NCBI RefSeq assembly: GCF_000172795.2
Contig: NZ_CP020951.1
Span: forward strand, 62,001-126,000
From: Rhizobium sp. CIAT894
GTDB taxonomy: Bacteria; Pseudomonadota; Alphaproteobacteria; Rhizobiales; Rhizobiaceae
Length of the DNA stretch: 64,000 nt
Direction of reading: 5' to 3'
Positions 17,828-27,388 of this stretch are shown one piece after another. Made by a program: the position numbers and the translations under genes. The stretch's first letter is position 1; each line of letters opens with the position of its first letter. The notes beneath the pieces are model-generated. The model did not search any database, was not told where the DNA came from, and saw only the letters and a list, made by a program, of their open reading frames with translations.

Positions 17828-18583
17828 ATGATCATCCGCAAAGTCGGCCTGCTGGTGGCTCTGTTGCTCGCCACCTCGGCCCAGTTTCCGCCCGCACAGG
17901 CGCAGGACGGCGACAATCAGCAGGTTGAGGGCGGCGATCATCAGAAGAGCGCCGCCGCAGCCGAATATGCCGCGCAGTGCTCGCAGAACGGATTGCGCTG
18001 TACGCTCGTCTATGGCGACGTCTCGGCAAAAGCCGGGCCGACGTCGAATACGGCGACATCGTCGCCACAACGCCAGCCGCTGATCGTCCCGCGCGAGACC
18101 GCCGTCAGCGGCCCGCTGGCGGTTGCCGTGGTGCTTGTCGGTCTCATCGCGGTGATCGGCTTGTGGATACGCTTCGGAAACGGTGGTGTCTTGCTCGCAT
18201 CGGCTCCCCGCGAAATGAAGCGGCAGGGCGAGGCGCCGGAAAGCTGGCGCACCTCACAGGGTGCGGCCGAGGAAGCGCCGAACGACTTCCTGCAGCGTAT
18301 TGCCGCCATGGCGGATCGACGGCAGGCCGTTGTCCTGCTGCTCAGGCATTGTCTGCTGCATGCGGCTGATATGACGGGAACCCGTCTTTTCCGCTCGGAC
18401 ACGGAACGCGCCGTTTTCGCCCGCCTGCCGAAAAACATACCCGACCGCGAGCGTCTTGCAAATTTCCTCACTGCGGTGGAACTCGTGCATTACGGCGGCC
18501 GCGCCGTTGCGGAAAATCATTTCAACACCCTTCTCGCGACGGCGCGTGGCCTGCTGTCGATGGGCAGGTTGGCCAATGCGTAA
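17828..18583 (+). CDS. DUF4129-like membrane protein of the MoxR operon
   Basis: A 251-residue protein with an N-terminal signal peptide (MIIRKVGLLVALLLATSAQFPPAQAQ), a short periplasmic segment with two cysteines (QCSQNGLRC), one membrane helix (about 97-115, LAVAVVLVGLIAVIGLWI) and a cytoplasmic C-terminal domain. That domain has the DUF4129 pattern: VLLLRHCLLHAADMTGTRLFRSDTERAVFARLP and, near the end, VELVHYGGRAVAENHF. It starts three bases after DUF805 copy 2 and overlaps the next gene by 8 bases. In related operons this protein sits with a MoxR ATPase and DUF58 protein; its biochemical role is unknown. Confidence 0.75.
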   Translation: MIIRKVGLLVALLLATSAQFPPAQAQDGDNQQVEGGDHQKSAAAAEYAAQCSQNGLRCTLVYGDVSAKAGPTSNTATSSPQRQPLIVPRETAVSGPLAVAVVLVGLIAVIGLWIRFGNGGVLLASAPREMKRQGEAPESWRTSQGAAEEAPNDFLQRIAAMADRRQAVVLLLRHCLLHAADMTGTRLFRSDTERAVFARLPKNIPDRERLANFLTAVELVHYGGRAVAENHFNTLLATARGLLSMGRLANA

Positions 18584-19865
18584 CGCGGCCCCCGCTTTCA
18601 TCCTGGTTCTCTTACTTGGGCTGGCAGCGCTGGTATTTTTTGTGCTGCCGCGGGGCAGCGAGTACGACCGCTCACCCCTCGGCAACAAGGGATTGGAAGT
18701 GTGGCTGCAAGCCAAGGGCATAGCCGTTGTCCGATCCGATGCCCATGTCGCCCGATCGCGGTCCGATGTCTCATTGCGCATTCTTCCCTTGCCCATATCC
18801 CAAAGCGAGGCTGCCGCACCGCGGGCAGGCGGGGAATCGAATGCCGGTGGTCTTGAGGCCAGTGGTCTTGAGGATTGGATCTATGAGGCAGATTCCTACG
18901 AGCTGCCGACGCTGATCATCATGCCGAAATGGCGTGGCAGCGTGTCGAAGGATGGTATTGCCAGGCAATCGGACCTCGTTGATCTCAGCGACCTCCACGG
19001 CGAACTCGGCAAGATCGAGCTCTCTGATTTGCGCCTCGGTCGGCACGGGCCAGGTTTTGAGGACGCACAGTCAGGCTTGGCACCGGCCCAGTCAACCAGG
19101 ATCGCCTTGTATCAGGCACAAACCTTCGTCCGGTCGAGCCTGCCGGGCGGCTGCAAAGAACTCGCCGGCATGCCGTCTGGCGCGCTGATCGTGGCTTGCG
19201 ATGATCACCCTGACGTCTATCTTCTGTCGGATCCCGACCTGTTGAATAATCACGGAATGGCCCTGGCCGATAACGCCTCCTTCGCCGTGTCGCTCGTCAC
19301 GCTGCTTCGCGGCGCCGACGAGACGCGGCCGATCTATCTGGATACGGCAGGCGAACCTCTAGACCGCGAAAAACCGGTGGACGAGGGTAAGTCCTATGAG
19401 CGTTCGGCCACCGATCTGAAGCGGTTTTTCGCCTATCCCTTGTCGGTCATCTGGGGAACGCTTCTCGTTGTCGCAGCGATCTGCTTCTGGCGCGGCGCCT
19501 ATCGCTTCGGGCCGCCGTTGAGCGATACGTCCGGCAACATCGAACTGTCGAAGACCGCAGCGATCGACGCCACGGCGCGGCTCTTGCGCCTGTCGGGCAA
19601 TGACGGGCGGATGGCCGGCCAGTTCGTGCTGCATGTGCTTGCCGATAAAGCGCAGTTGCTGTTCGGATCGGGCGCCGGAAATCAGGCCGGCATAGCGCGC
19701 CTGTTTCAGCGCCTGGCGCGCCAGGATAAGGCAGGCGCGCAGGCATTGCACGCCGCAGCCGAGGCGCTGATCGAACGCGGACATGTCATGACGCGCTCGG
19801 ATCTGCATCGCAATCTTGAGACATTCAGGAAAATGTTAGGGAGCTTTGAGCTTGGATCTAGGTGA
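18576..19865 (+). CDS. DUF4350-like membrane protein of the MoxR operon
   Basis: A 429-residue protein. It has an N-terminal helix (APAFILVLLLGLAALVFFVLP), then a large periplasmic region that begins GSEYDRSPLGNKGLEVWLQ, the DUF4350 signature in which client proteins are thought to be recognised. A second helix (LSVIWGTLLVVAAICFWRGAYRFG, about 320-345) follows, with a cytoplasmic C-terminal domain of about 85 residues. The ATG at 18576 overlaps the DUF4129-like stop by 8 bases, and its own end overlaps MoxR by 20 bases. Tight overlap throughout implies one co-translated complex. Function is not established beyond this family context. Confidence 0.75.
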   Translation: MRNAAPAFILVLLLGLAALVFFVLPRGSEYDRSPLGNKGLEVWLQAKGIAVVRSDAHVARSRSDVSLRILPLPISQSEAAAPRAGGESNAGGLEASGLEDWIYEADSYELPTLIIMPKWRGSVSKDGIARQSDLVDLSDLHGELGKIELSDLRLGRHGPGFEDAQSGLAPAQSTRIALYQAQTFVRSSLPGGCKELAGMPSGALIVACDDHPDVYLLSDPDLLNNHGMALADNASFAVSLVTLLRGADETRPIYLDTAGEPLDREKPVDEGKSYERSATDLKRFFAYPLSVIWGTLLVVAAICFWRGAYRFGPPLSDTSGNIELSKTAAIDATARLLRLSGNDGRMAGQFVLHVLADKAQLLFGSGAGNQAGIARLFQRLARQDKAGAQALHAAAEALIERGHVMTRSDLHRNLETFRKMLGSFELGSR

Positions 19866-20808
19866 ATTTCGCAATCTCATCGCTGCGGTTCGTGGCGAAA
19901 TCGGCAAGGTAGTGCAGGGGCAGGACGCCATTGTCGATCTCGTCCTGATTTCGATCTTTGCCGGCGGGCACTGCCTCGTCGAAGGTCCTCCCGGCACGGC
20001 CAAAACCCTGCTTGCCCGCTCGGTCTCCGCCGCCATGGCGCTGGACTATCGTCGCATCCAGTTCACGCCCGACCTGATGCCCGGCGATGTGCTGGGGGTC
20101 AATCTTTTCAACTTCCAGACAAATCAGTTCCACCTGACCAAGGGCCCGGTCTTTACCGACATCCTGCTCGCCGATGAGATCAATCGCGCCCCGCCGAAGA
20201 CGCAATCGGCTCTGCTGCAGGCGATGAACGAGCGGATGGTCACGCTTGACGGGGCCGATTACTCCCTGGGCTCGGATTTCTTCGTGCTGGCGACGCAGAA
20301 CCCGATCGAGCAACAGGGCACCTATCCCTTGCCGGAAGCACAGCTCGATCGCTTCCTGTTCAAGCTTGTCGTCGATTTTCCCAACCGCGACACCGAGATC
20401 GCCATCCTGTCCAGGCACGCCAGCCAGGCGCTGAAATCGGATCTGCGCAATGCCGGCATCCGTCCGCTCGTCACCAGCACCGCGCTCGCCGAGGGACGTG
20501 CGCTGATCGATGCGATCCGCCTGGACGAGACGATCCTGACCTATATCGTCGATCTCGTGCGCGCCACCCGCTCCGATGCCGATATTCTCTACGGCGCATC
20601 GACGCGCGCGGCAGATGCTCTTGCCTCGGCCGTGCGCGTGCGCGCAGCCTTCGAGGGCCGGGATTACGGCTTGCCGGACGATGTTCAGGCGTTGCTGGTG
20701 CCGGCATTGCGCCATCGCATCATTCTGTCGCCCTCGGCGGAAATCGATGGCCGCACGCCGGACGAGGTGTTGCGGAACATCATAAACCGCGTGGATGCGC
20801 CCCGTTAA
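19846..20808 (+). CDS. MoxR-family AAA+ ATPase
   Basis: A 320-residue cytoplasmic AAA+ ATPase of the MoxR group. Walker A is GPPGTAKT (about 48-55), Walker B ILLADEINRAPPKTQSALLQAM (here the conserved DEINRA block), sensor 1 FVLATQNPIEQQGTYPLPEAQLDRF, whose TQNP is diagnostic, and an AAA-lid at the C-terminus. These ATPases act as chaperone-like motors with von Willebrand or DUF58 partners, and a DUF58 gene follows at once. Two TTG starts are possible, at 19846 and 19852; the second has better spacing from AGGGAG. TTG starts suggest limited expression relative to its neighbours. Confidence 0.93.
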   Translation: MSLDLGEFRNLIAAVRGEIGKVVQGQDAIVDLVLISIFAGGHCLVEGPPGTAKTLLARSVSAAMALDYRRIQFTPDLMPGDVLGVNLFNFQTNQFHLTKGPVFTDILLADEINRAPPKTQSALLQAMNERMVTLDGADYSLGSDFFVLATQNPIEQQGTYPLPEAQLDRFLFKLVVDFPNRDTEIAILSRHASQALKSDLRNAGIRPLVTSTALAEGRALIDAIRLDETILTYIVDLVRATRSDADILYGASTRAADALASAVRVRAAFEGRDYGLPDDVQALLVPALRHRIILSPSAEIDGRTPDEVLRNIINRVDAPR

Positions 20809-22128
20809 ATGCGGCCATCCCGGTATCTGATCGCGCTTGTTCTGATTTTGGCTGCGGTGACGGTCTTCGTCAGCGTCTGGTGGCGCGACATGAATTATCC
20901 CCTGCTCGGTCTATGGGCGGCGCTTGCCGCATTGACGGCTGCCGATCTGGTGATATCGACCGTGTCGAGCCGGATGGCGATCGAATTCGACCTGCCGCGG
21001 CAGGGCTTTGTCGGCCACACCGCGGCGTTGACGATCGGCATAAGCCCGCAAAAGGGCGCGTTGCCCGGGAATATCGAGATCCGCCTCGATCTCGCTCCCG
21101 AGCTTGTCGTCGGCGAAAGCCGATTGCCGGGCGCACCTGAAGACGCCGGCGAAAAACAGGCCAAGGCCGTTCTCGATCTTCGCCTGACGCGGCGCGGGCA
21201 ATACGCGGTCCATGACCTGTGGCTGAAATGGCCATCGCGGCTCAAGCTGCTCGACATCATCGCACGCATGCCGGTCGGACAGGAGATCGCCGTTCTGCCC
21301 GACATATCGCCGGTGCTGTCTGGGGCGATCAGGACCCAGATCCTGCCGCTGGAAGCCGGCCAGAAAGATCTGCGCCTGCGTGGCGAGGGATCGGAATTCC
21401 ATCAGCTGCGCGAATTTGCCAACGGCATGGATCCGCGCAGCATCGATTGGAAGCGGTCGGCGCGCATGCGCAGTCTCGTCGTGCGCGAGATGCGGGCCGA
21501 ACGAAACCACCAGATCATCCTGTGCGTCGATTCCGGGCGGCTGATGGCCGAGCAGCTTGGCGGCTTCACCAAGCTCGACCGCGCCATCAATGCGGCGCTT
21601 GCCATGTGCTGGGGGGCGGGGCTCGCCGGCGATCTCGTCGGCTTCTACAGCTTCGACAGCCGTCCGCGCCTGTTCGTGCCGGCCCTGCCGGGGCGATCGG
21701 CCTTTCCCAGATTGCAGACGGTTTGCGCCGGGCTGCGCTATGAAACCCAGGAAAGCAATCATACGCTGGGGCTGACCCATCTGTCGGGACGCCTGAAGCG
21801 GCGTTCGCTGATCGTGATATTCTCCGATTTCGTCGACAGCATCACGGCGGAACTGATGATCGAGAATATACAGGTGCTCGCCCGGCATCATTTCATCGTC
21901 TATGTCGCCTTGCGCGATCCCATGCTGCAGAAGCTTGTCGAACCCGAGGAGATCAGCATGGACGCCGTCGCCCGCTCCGTCGCAGCGCGCCAGATCCTGC
22001 AGGAGAGGCGGGCCGTCATGGAAAAGCTCGGGCGCCTCGGCGTGCTTTGCCTCGACAGCACCCCGGAGGCGCTGACCTCGGACCTGATTGCGCGCTACAT
22101 CGAAATCAAATCCCGTGAGATGATATGA
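20809..22128 (+). CDS. DUF58 protein (von Willebrand-like), MoxR partner
   Basis: A 439-residue membrane-anchored protein. Two N-terminal helices (LIALVLILAAVTVFVSV and YPLLGLWAALAALTAADLV) come first, then a beta-rich segment, then the DUF58 core with REFANGMDPRSIDWKRSARM (about 198-217), the family signature. The C-terminal part resembles a von Willebrand A fold with a degraded metal-binding site (ILCVDSGRLM instead of DxSxS). The ATG follows the MoxR TAA with no gap. It is expected to be the MoxR partner that recruits or presents clients at the membrane. Confidence 0.88.
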   Translation: MRPSRYLIALVLILAAVTVFVSVWWRDMNYPLLGLWAALAALTAADLVISTVSSRMAIEFDLPRQGFVGHTAALTIGISPQKGALPGNIEIRLDLAPELVVGESRLPGAPEDAGEKQAKAVLDLRLTRRGQYAVHDLWLKWPSRLKLLDIIARMPVGQEIAVLPDISPVLSGAIRTQILPLEAGQKDLRLRGEGSEFHQLREFANGMDPRSIDWKRSARMRSLVVREMRAERNHQIILCVDSGRLMAEQLGGFTKLDRAINAALAMCWGAGLAGDLVGFYSFDSRPRLFVPALPGRSAFPRLQTVCAGLRYETQESNHTLGLTHLSGRLKRRSLIVIFSDFVDSITAELMIENIQVLARHHFIVYVALRDPMLQKLVEPEEISMDAVARSVAARQILQERRAVMEKLGRLGVLCLDSTPEALTSDLIARYIEIKSREMI

Positions 22129-23204
22129 TGGATATCGGTATCGATGGCAGGATAGACAGGCCCCCGACGGCGGATGCCGGCGCCGGCCAGACCGATATGC
22201 TTCGCTCGGCGCGCTTCCGGGTGGAGCGCGAGGCGCATTGGCGTCAACTGGACGAGTTGGTGACGCGCGCCGAAAAAGGCGGCGTAGCCGCGCTCGGTTA
22301 TGATGAAGTCCGCAATCTTGCCGCCGGCTACAGGCAGGCGATGAATTCGCTGAGTGTCGCGCGCGACATCTCGCTCGATCGTGCCCTGATCGCCTATCTG
22401 GAAAGCCTCTGCGCCCGGGCCTATCTGGTCGTCTACGCGCCGCAGGAAAGCCTGGGCGGCCTTGCGACCCGTTTGCTGCTGCATGGCATTCCGCAGGCGG
22501 TGCGCCGATCGGCCCTGCCGCTGTTCATCGGCTTTCTCGCACTCATTCTGGGGGCCGTCGCCGGATACAGGCTCTACCAAAACGACCCAAGCTGGTTCTA
22601 TACCTTCGTGCCTCCGGAGATGGCCGATCAGCGCACGCCCGATGCATCGGTCGATTATCTCCGCTCGACGATCTATGGCGACGAACGGCATGACAGCGAC
22701 CGGCTGGCCGCATTTTCTACCTTTCTGTTTTCCCACAACACCAGCATCGTCGTCCTGATCTTCACACTCGGTGTTTTCGTATCGCTGCCGAGCTTCGTTC
22801 TGACCTTTTACAATGGCCTTATCCTCGGCGCGTTCTTTGCGATGTTTGCGCGGAGGGGGCTGGGTTACGACGTGTTCGCCTGGCTCTCGATCCACGGCGT
22901 GACCGAGCTTGCGGCCATCGCCATTGCCTGTGCGGGCGGCGCGAGGCTCGGACTTGCCGTTCTTCTGCCGGGCGCGCGAACGCGAAAGGAAGCGTTGCGC
23001 CATCAGGGGCATGATGCCGTCAAGCTCGCGATCCTCGCGGCAGTGATGCTTGTTGTGGCAGCCTTGATCGAGGGATTTTTGCGTCAGCTGATCCAGGATC
23101 CGGTCTGGCGCCTCGCCATCGGCTGGGGAATGGGTCTCTTTTGGATATGCTGGCTGCTGCTCGGCGGCCGCGACAGCAACGTTTCGCGTGGGCCCGCGCG
23201 ATGA
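22125..23204 (+). CDS. SpoIIM-like (stage II sporulation protein M family) membrane protein
   Basis: A 359-residue integral membrane protein of the SpoIIM-like group. It has a charged N-terminal domain (FRVEREAHWRQLDELVTRAEKGG) followed by several helices. FLFSHNTSIVVLIFTLGVF and YNGLILGAFFAMFARRGLGYDV are the conserved blocks, and WLSIHGVTELAAIAIACAGG is the family hallmark. The ATG overlaps the DUF58 stop (ATGA) and its own stop overlaps the RDD gene the same way. The name reflects the fold family, not sporulation; rhizobia do not sporulate. In MoxR operons it is thought to be part of a membrane complex. Confidence 0.85.
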   Translation: MMDIGIDGRIDRPPTADAGAGQTDMLRSARFRVEREAHWRQLDELVTRAEKGGVAALGYDEVRNLAAGYRQAMNSLSVARDISLDRALIAYLESLCARAYLVVYAPQESLGGLATRLLLHGIPQAVRRSALPLFIGFLALILGAVAGYRLYQNDPSWFYTFVPPEMADQRTPDASVDYLRSTIYGDERHDSDRLAAFSTFLFSHNTSIVVLIFTLGVFVSLPSFVLTFYNGLILGAFFAMFARRGLGYDVFAWLSIHGVTELAAIAIACAGGARLGLAVLLPGARTRKEALRHQGHDAVKLAILAAVMLVVAALIEGFLRQLIQDPVWRLAIGWGMGLFWICWLLLGGRDSNVSRGPAR

Positions 23205-24100
23205 ACCAGCCAGTCACGGACGGCAAACGCGTCGAACAGTTCATCCCGCCGGAGGGCGTTCCGATCAGTTTCGCGATCGGCGCGCTCGGAACCCGCTTCG
23301 GCGCGCAATTCCTCGACATTCTCTTCACTACTCTGTTCATCTTCGTCTGTGCGTTCGTTATCGGCTTCACAGGGCTCCTGCCTCCGAGTGCCGAGACGAT
23401 GCTGGTCATCCTGCTGGGTTTTCTGGTGCGGACCCCCTATTACATTCTCTCGGAGCTCATCTGGAACGGCCGCACGCTCGGAAAAAAGATAACCGGCATC
23501 CGCGTCATCAACGTCAACGGACGGCGGCTGACACCACACCAGGTGACCGCGCGCAACCTGATGAAAGAGGTGGAGATCTTCGCTCCCATCACCCTTCTGG
23601 CGTCGATAGAATATCAATCGGCGTGGGAAAACGGTTTGACGTGCGCCTGGCTTCTGGTGGTCGTGATCGTTCCCTTGGCCAATCGGCGCCGGCAACGGCT
23701 CGGCGACATCATCGCCGGCACCCTGGTGGTCGACAATCCGCGTTCCGTGCTGCTCTCCGACCTCGCACTGCCTGCGTTTGCCGCCGCATCGTCGCAAGCG
23801 GAATTCGAATTTCTGCCGGAACATCTCGATGTCTACGGCAAATATGAGCTGCAGACGCTGGAGGACGTGCTTCGCGACTCGACGAAGACGTCCAACTACA
23901 AGGAGATCGAACAGATCGTGCGCACCATCACACGGCGAATCCGCTATTCGGACGCCGTGAAGCCCAGCCAGGAGCTGGTTTTCCTCAACGAGTTCTACCG
24001 CGCCCAGCGCGAGCATCTGGAGAGCCTGAAGCTGTTTGGGACGCTACGCGAGAATAAGTATCACGAGCATACGAAAACAGAGGCGAAGAAGTTGATTTGA
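23201..24100 (+). CDS. RDD-family membrane protein
   Basis: A 299-residue protein with an RDD-type membrane domain. GTRFGAQFLDILFTTLFIFV carries the conserved arginine and aspartate, and ILSELIWNGRTLGKKITGIRVI and RRQRLGDIIAGTLVV are the other family blocks. A hydrophilic C-terminal extension (about residues 200-299, with YGKYELQTLEDVLRDS) has predicted helices that may contact MoxR or DUF58. The ATG at 23201 overlaps the SpoIIM-like stop (ATGA). It is the last gene of the operon; the next gene is convergent. RDD proteins are a transporter-like family without one agreed function. Confidence 0.85.
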   Translation: MNQPVTDGKRVEQFIPPEGVPISFAIGALGTRFGAQFLDILFTTLFIFVCAFVIGFTGLLPPSAETMLVILLGFLVRTPYYILSELIWNGRTLGKKITGIRVINVNGRRLTPHQVTARNLMKEVEIFAPITLLASIEYQSAWENGLTCAWLLVVVIVPLANRRRQRLGDIIAGTLVVDNPRSVLLSDLALPAFAAASSQAEFEFLPEHLDVYGKYELQTLEDVLRDSTKTSNYKEIEQIVRTITRRIRYSDAVKPSQELVFLNEFYRAQREHLESLKLFGTLRENKYHEHTKTEAKKLI

Positions 24101-24201
24101 GGCGGGGCGAGTGCGCGGGTGAATCTCGATTATCGAATGTCAGCTTTGCTGATCGGGCTATATCGGACATAGCGTGTCTGACGCATGGCAAAAGGCTTGA
24201 T

Positions 24202-26115
24202 CTAACAACCGCTCTCCCGAACAAGCTCCCACAGATCAACCTTCTCGGCCCGCCCCTTCACCTGCACCAGACCCAGCGGCCGAAATTCGAAGCGATCGCC
24301 AACGGCGTCATGGATGGCGGCACTGACCAGGATCGAGGTGTGGTATTCCTTGTTCAATCCTTCCAGCCGTGAGGCGACGTTGATCGTATCGCCCATGGCC
24401 GTGTATTGCTGCCGCGAAATCGCGCCGAAGCTGCCGACGACCGCGGGGCCGGTGTGCAATCCAAATCGCGTGACCAGCGCAGGACGGCCGTTCTTGCCGT
24501 TTTCCGCGTTCAGGCCGTCGACTGCCGCTTTCATGGCAAGTGCGCATCGACAGCCGTTTTCGGCATGCCTTACATCCGGGACCGGGGCGTTCCACATGAC
24601 GAAAATGGAGTCGCCGAGATATTGGACGACTGTCCCGCCATGGCTCTCGGCGATGGTGTTCAGCAGTTCGAAATAGGCCGACAGCGTATCGACCACATCT
24701 TCGGGCGAGTTGAGCTCGGATATGGTCGTGAAGTCTCTGATATCGGTGAACAACACGCTCACATCCTGCCGCTTCGCCTTGACGACCGCTCGCCCTTCCG
24801 GGCTGACGATCCGCCGCACGACTTCACGCGGGACATAGAGGGCGAACTGGCCGATGGCGTGGCGGCTTGCCGAGAGCGCGCTCGCCAACGTGTTGATCTC
24901 GCTGATCCACGAATGCGACAGGGCTTTCTCGCCGACATCGAGATCGCCGATCCTGCGCGCCTCGTCGGCGAGCCGATAGAGAGAGCGGCTGACCATGCGT
25001 GAGAGAACCACCGATGCAGCGACACCGGCAAGCACGAAGGCGCCGGCAATCAGGAGATTGCGCACGAGCAGCCGGTTGGCCTCAGCCACAAGGTCTTCCA
25101 GCGGCACGACGATTGCGGCGGTGCTTCCCTTGAACAGACCGGATATGCTGACGGGAGCGATCTGCACGAGATAACTTTCCCCATCGAGATCGAGCCGCGC
25201 CACGCCGCCGTTTGCAAAAGCGGGATCCCGCCGCAGCCTGATGACCGTTTCAAGACTGGTGTCGAAACCGTTTGTCGTCATGGCGAAGGCGCCTGATGTT
25301 CTCGACCATATTGCGATGATCCTGCTCATGATATCGGGGTCGGAATGGGCAACGAGCTGACCGCCGCCATCGATGATGTACGCGCGGGCATGCGGCGAAA
25401 TCCCCTGCGCATCCAGCAGGCGGCTGATGGTCTGCAGGTGAATGTTGATGCCGACGACCACCCGGCCGTCGCCCTTCATCGGCGCCGCGATCGTCAGCGT
25501 CGGAACCTTGAGCGTTCCGGTCACATAGGGTCCGACGGAGACCGGAACCCCGTCCTGAACGGCGGATTGATACCAGGGGCGTTGCCGAGGATCGAAAGAC
25601 GCATCTTCGACGTGCCGCTCGCCGATCGGTCTTGCCGTGCTGTCGAGAAAGCGGAACGTCGACAGGACGTCCGCGCTTTGCCGCTCCGCGATCGTTCTGA
25701 TCGCGAAGGCCGCATCGTCAGGCGCCGCGAGTGTCTGGCGAACATCCCTCCTTGCGGCATTGATGACCTGCAGGTACGAGCCGTCGGGATATCCGGTATA
25801 GATGCTCGTCGCTTCGGGGACGTTTCTCAGGACTTCCAGAAAGAGTTCCTGTTTTGCCGCGATATCCCGAGGCGGCGGGGAGGCGAGCTGCGGCAGGGTC
25901 GATGCCAGCGCGATCGCCTCGGTGCCTCCCTCCAGCGTGCTGCGGTATCCCTCGATCAGCCGCAGGCTCATCCCGCGCATCTGCTGCACGCCGGCATTCA
26001 CCGCAGCATCGCTTCCCTGCCTGAATGCCATCCAGATGATCGGCATCGACGTGCAAAGCAGCGATGCGACGACCAGGACGCCGAGATGCACTCTAAGCGG
26101 TTTGGACCAGCGCAC
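24202..26115 (-). CDS. Cache-HAMP class III adenylate cyclase
   Basis: A 637-residue membrane sensor. An N-terminal helix (VHLGVLVVASLLCTSMPII) is followed by a periplasmic dCache-like domain with DPRQRPWYQSAVQDG and YIIDGGGQLVAHSDP. A second helix (LLIAGAFVLAGVAASVVLS), a HAMP-like linker and a cyclase domain complete it. Metal aspartates are in FTDIRDFTT (about 456) and YLGDSIF; the transition-state Asn and Arg are in GDTINVASRLE. The purine-specifying lysine is glutamine here (VVQYLGDS), while the aspartate of GDTIN is kept. The start is taken as GTG at 26115 because GAGGGA precedes it; the open frame continues upstream with no domain. The extracellular ligand is unknown. Confidence 0.88.
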   Translation of the reverse strand: MRWSKPLRVHLGVLVVASLLCTSMPIIWMAFRQGSDAAVNAGVQQMRGMSLRLIEGYRSTLEGGTEAIALASTLPQLASPPPRDIAAKQELFLEVLRNVPEATSIYTGYPDGSYLQVINAARRDVRQTLAAPDDAAFAIRTIAERQSADVLSTFRFLDSTARPIGERHVEDASFDPRQRPWYQSAVQDGVPVSVGPYVTGTLKVPTLTIAAPMKGDGRVVVGINIHLQTISRLLDAQGISPHARAYIIDGGGQLVAHSDPDIMSRIIAIWSRTSGAFAMTTNGFDTSLETVIRLRRDPAFANGGVARLDLDGESYLVQIAPVSISGLFKGSTAAIVVPLEDLVAEANRLLVRNLLIAGAFVLAGVAASVVLSRMVSRSLYRLADEARRIGDLDVGEKALSHSWISEINTLASALSASRHAIGQFALYVPREVVRRIVSPEGRAVVKAKRQDVSVLFTDIRDFTTISELNSPEDVVDTLSAYFELLNTIAESHGGTVVQYLGDSIFVMWNAPVPDVRHAENGCRCALAMKAAVDGLNAENGKNGRPALVTRFGLHTGPAVVGSFGAISRQQYTAMGDTINVASRLEGLNKEYHTSILVSAAIHDAVGDRFEFRPLGLVQVKGRAEKVDLWELVRESGC

Positions 26116-26399
26116 GAGATTTCCCTCGAAATGCGGACACCTCTCAGCGCAGCTGTCGCCCCAAGGCTCGTCTAACCGTGCATGAAGAGCGTCCCCAATG
26201 ACGGCAGCTAACCGCTTTTTCCGGGCTTGCACAAGATCCGGTCTTTGGCGGCGGCGCAACAAGCCGGGACCTTCTCCTCCAACTGGTTCTGGCGAATATT
26301 GACGGCAGACGCGGGGAGGTCCGGGCGCACGCCAAGCTGGCCGGCAGGGGCGCTCGGGTATATAATTGTCGGTCACCGTGTTGGCGGAGGGAGAGCCGG

Positions 26400-27311
26400 A
26401 TGCGTGAACTGATCGGAAGCGCGCTCATCTATTTGGGTGCTCTCACAGCCGCCCAATGCGGTCCACTTCACGAGGCGGTCAAGAGCGGCGACCTGACGGC
26501 CATCGCGGCGGCCCTCGATGCCGGCGCCGACATCGAAGAGCAGGAGAAGGGGGTCACGCCGCTCTTCCTGGCGGTTCGCAGCGGCCATCCCGAAGCCGTC
26601 GAATTGCTGATCGAGCGCGGAGCGGGCGTAAACAACCCATCGGCGCTCGGCCTGCCGCTCACCGGCGCCGTTCTGCAGAACTCCGCCGACCTCATGCGGC
26701 TGCTGCTGGCGCACGGCGCCGATCCGAACGCCGCATCGAGGGGCGAGCGCATGCTGCATTTCGCGGTCGCGAACGGCTGTCTCGACTGCGTCAAGGTGCT
26801 CGTCGAAGCCGGCGCAGACGTCAACGCCGTCTGGACCCGGGGTGACCCCGCCCGTCTGCCGGCCATTATCACGCCCTATCACCTTGCCAAGCATAATGAT
26901 CAGGCCGAGATCGCCGCCTACCTGCTGGCGCATGGCGTCACCATTCTGAAACCCGAGCCGATTGCCGCGAAGCTGGCACAGGGCGACCCGGCCAAAGGCG
27001 CGGCCTTCTTTGCCCCCAACTGCTCCTCCTGTCATGCCACCCGTGCCCAGGGTGGACCCACCCGGGGGCCGAACTTGTGGAACGTCGTCGGACGCGACAA
27101 GGCCTCGACCAAGTTTGGCGGCTACTCCAAAACGCTGTCGGCATGGGAGGGGTCCTGGACCTACGAGGATCTCAATATCTTTCTTGCCGGTCCGACGCTG
27201 ACGACACCTGGCGTAGACATGGAAATCCGCGCCGCGCCGGATGAAGCCGATCGGCTTGATGTGATCGCCTATCTCAGAACGCTTGCCGACACACCGGCTC
27301 CGCTGCCTTGA
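26400..27311 (+). CDS. Ankyrin-repeat / class I cytochrome c fusion
   Basis: A 303-residue protein. A short hydrophobic start (LIGSALIYLGALTAAQCG) looks like a signal peptide. At least four ankyrin repeats (about 22-185) follow, recognisable by GVTPLFLAVRSGHPEAVELLIERGA-type units. Then comes a cytochrome c domain with the haem motif CSSCH near residue 208 and a candidate distal Met in GVDMEIR (about 272). An SD site GGAGGGAGAG precedes the ATG, and a TATAAT lies at 26361-26366. It is divergent from the Cache cyclase. If exported, the haem domain would be periplasmic and the ankyrin part would bind a periplasmic partner. Partner and electron acceptor are unknown. Confidence 0.82.
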   Translation: MRELIGSALIYLGALTAAQCGPLHEAVKSGDLTAIAAALDAGADIEEQEKGVTPLFLAVRSGHPEAVELLIERGAGVNNPSALGLPLTGAVLQNSADLMRLLLAHGADPNAASRGERMLHFAVANGCLDCVKVLVEAGADVNAVWTRGDPARLPAIITPYHLAKHNDQAEIAAYLLAHGVTILKPEPIAAKLAQGDPAKGAAFFAPNCSSCHATRAQGGPTRGPNLWNVVGRDKASTKFGGYSKTLSAWEGSWTYEDLNIFLAGPTLTTPGVDMEIRAAPDEADRLDVIAYLRTLADTPAPLP

Positions 27312-27388
27312 GGAGCCGGCGCGCGAGGCTCGAGACTTGAGAGGGCGTGCCGTGCGGCACGGCGGCAACCATCAGCTGCGATGTAAGC

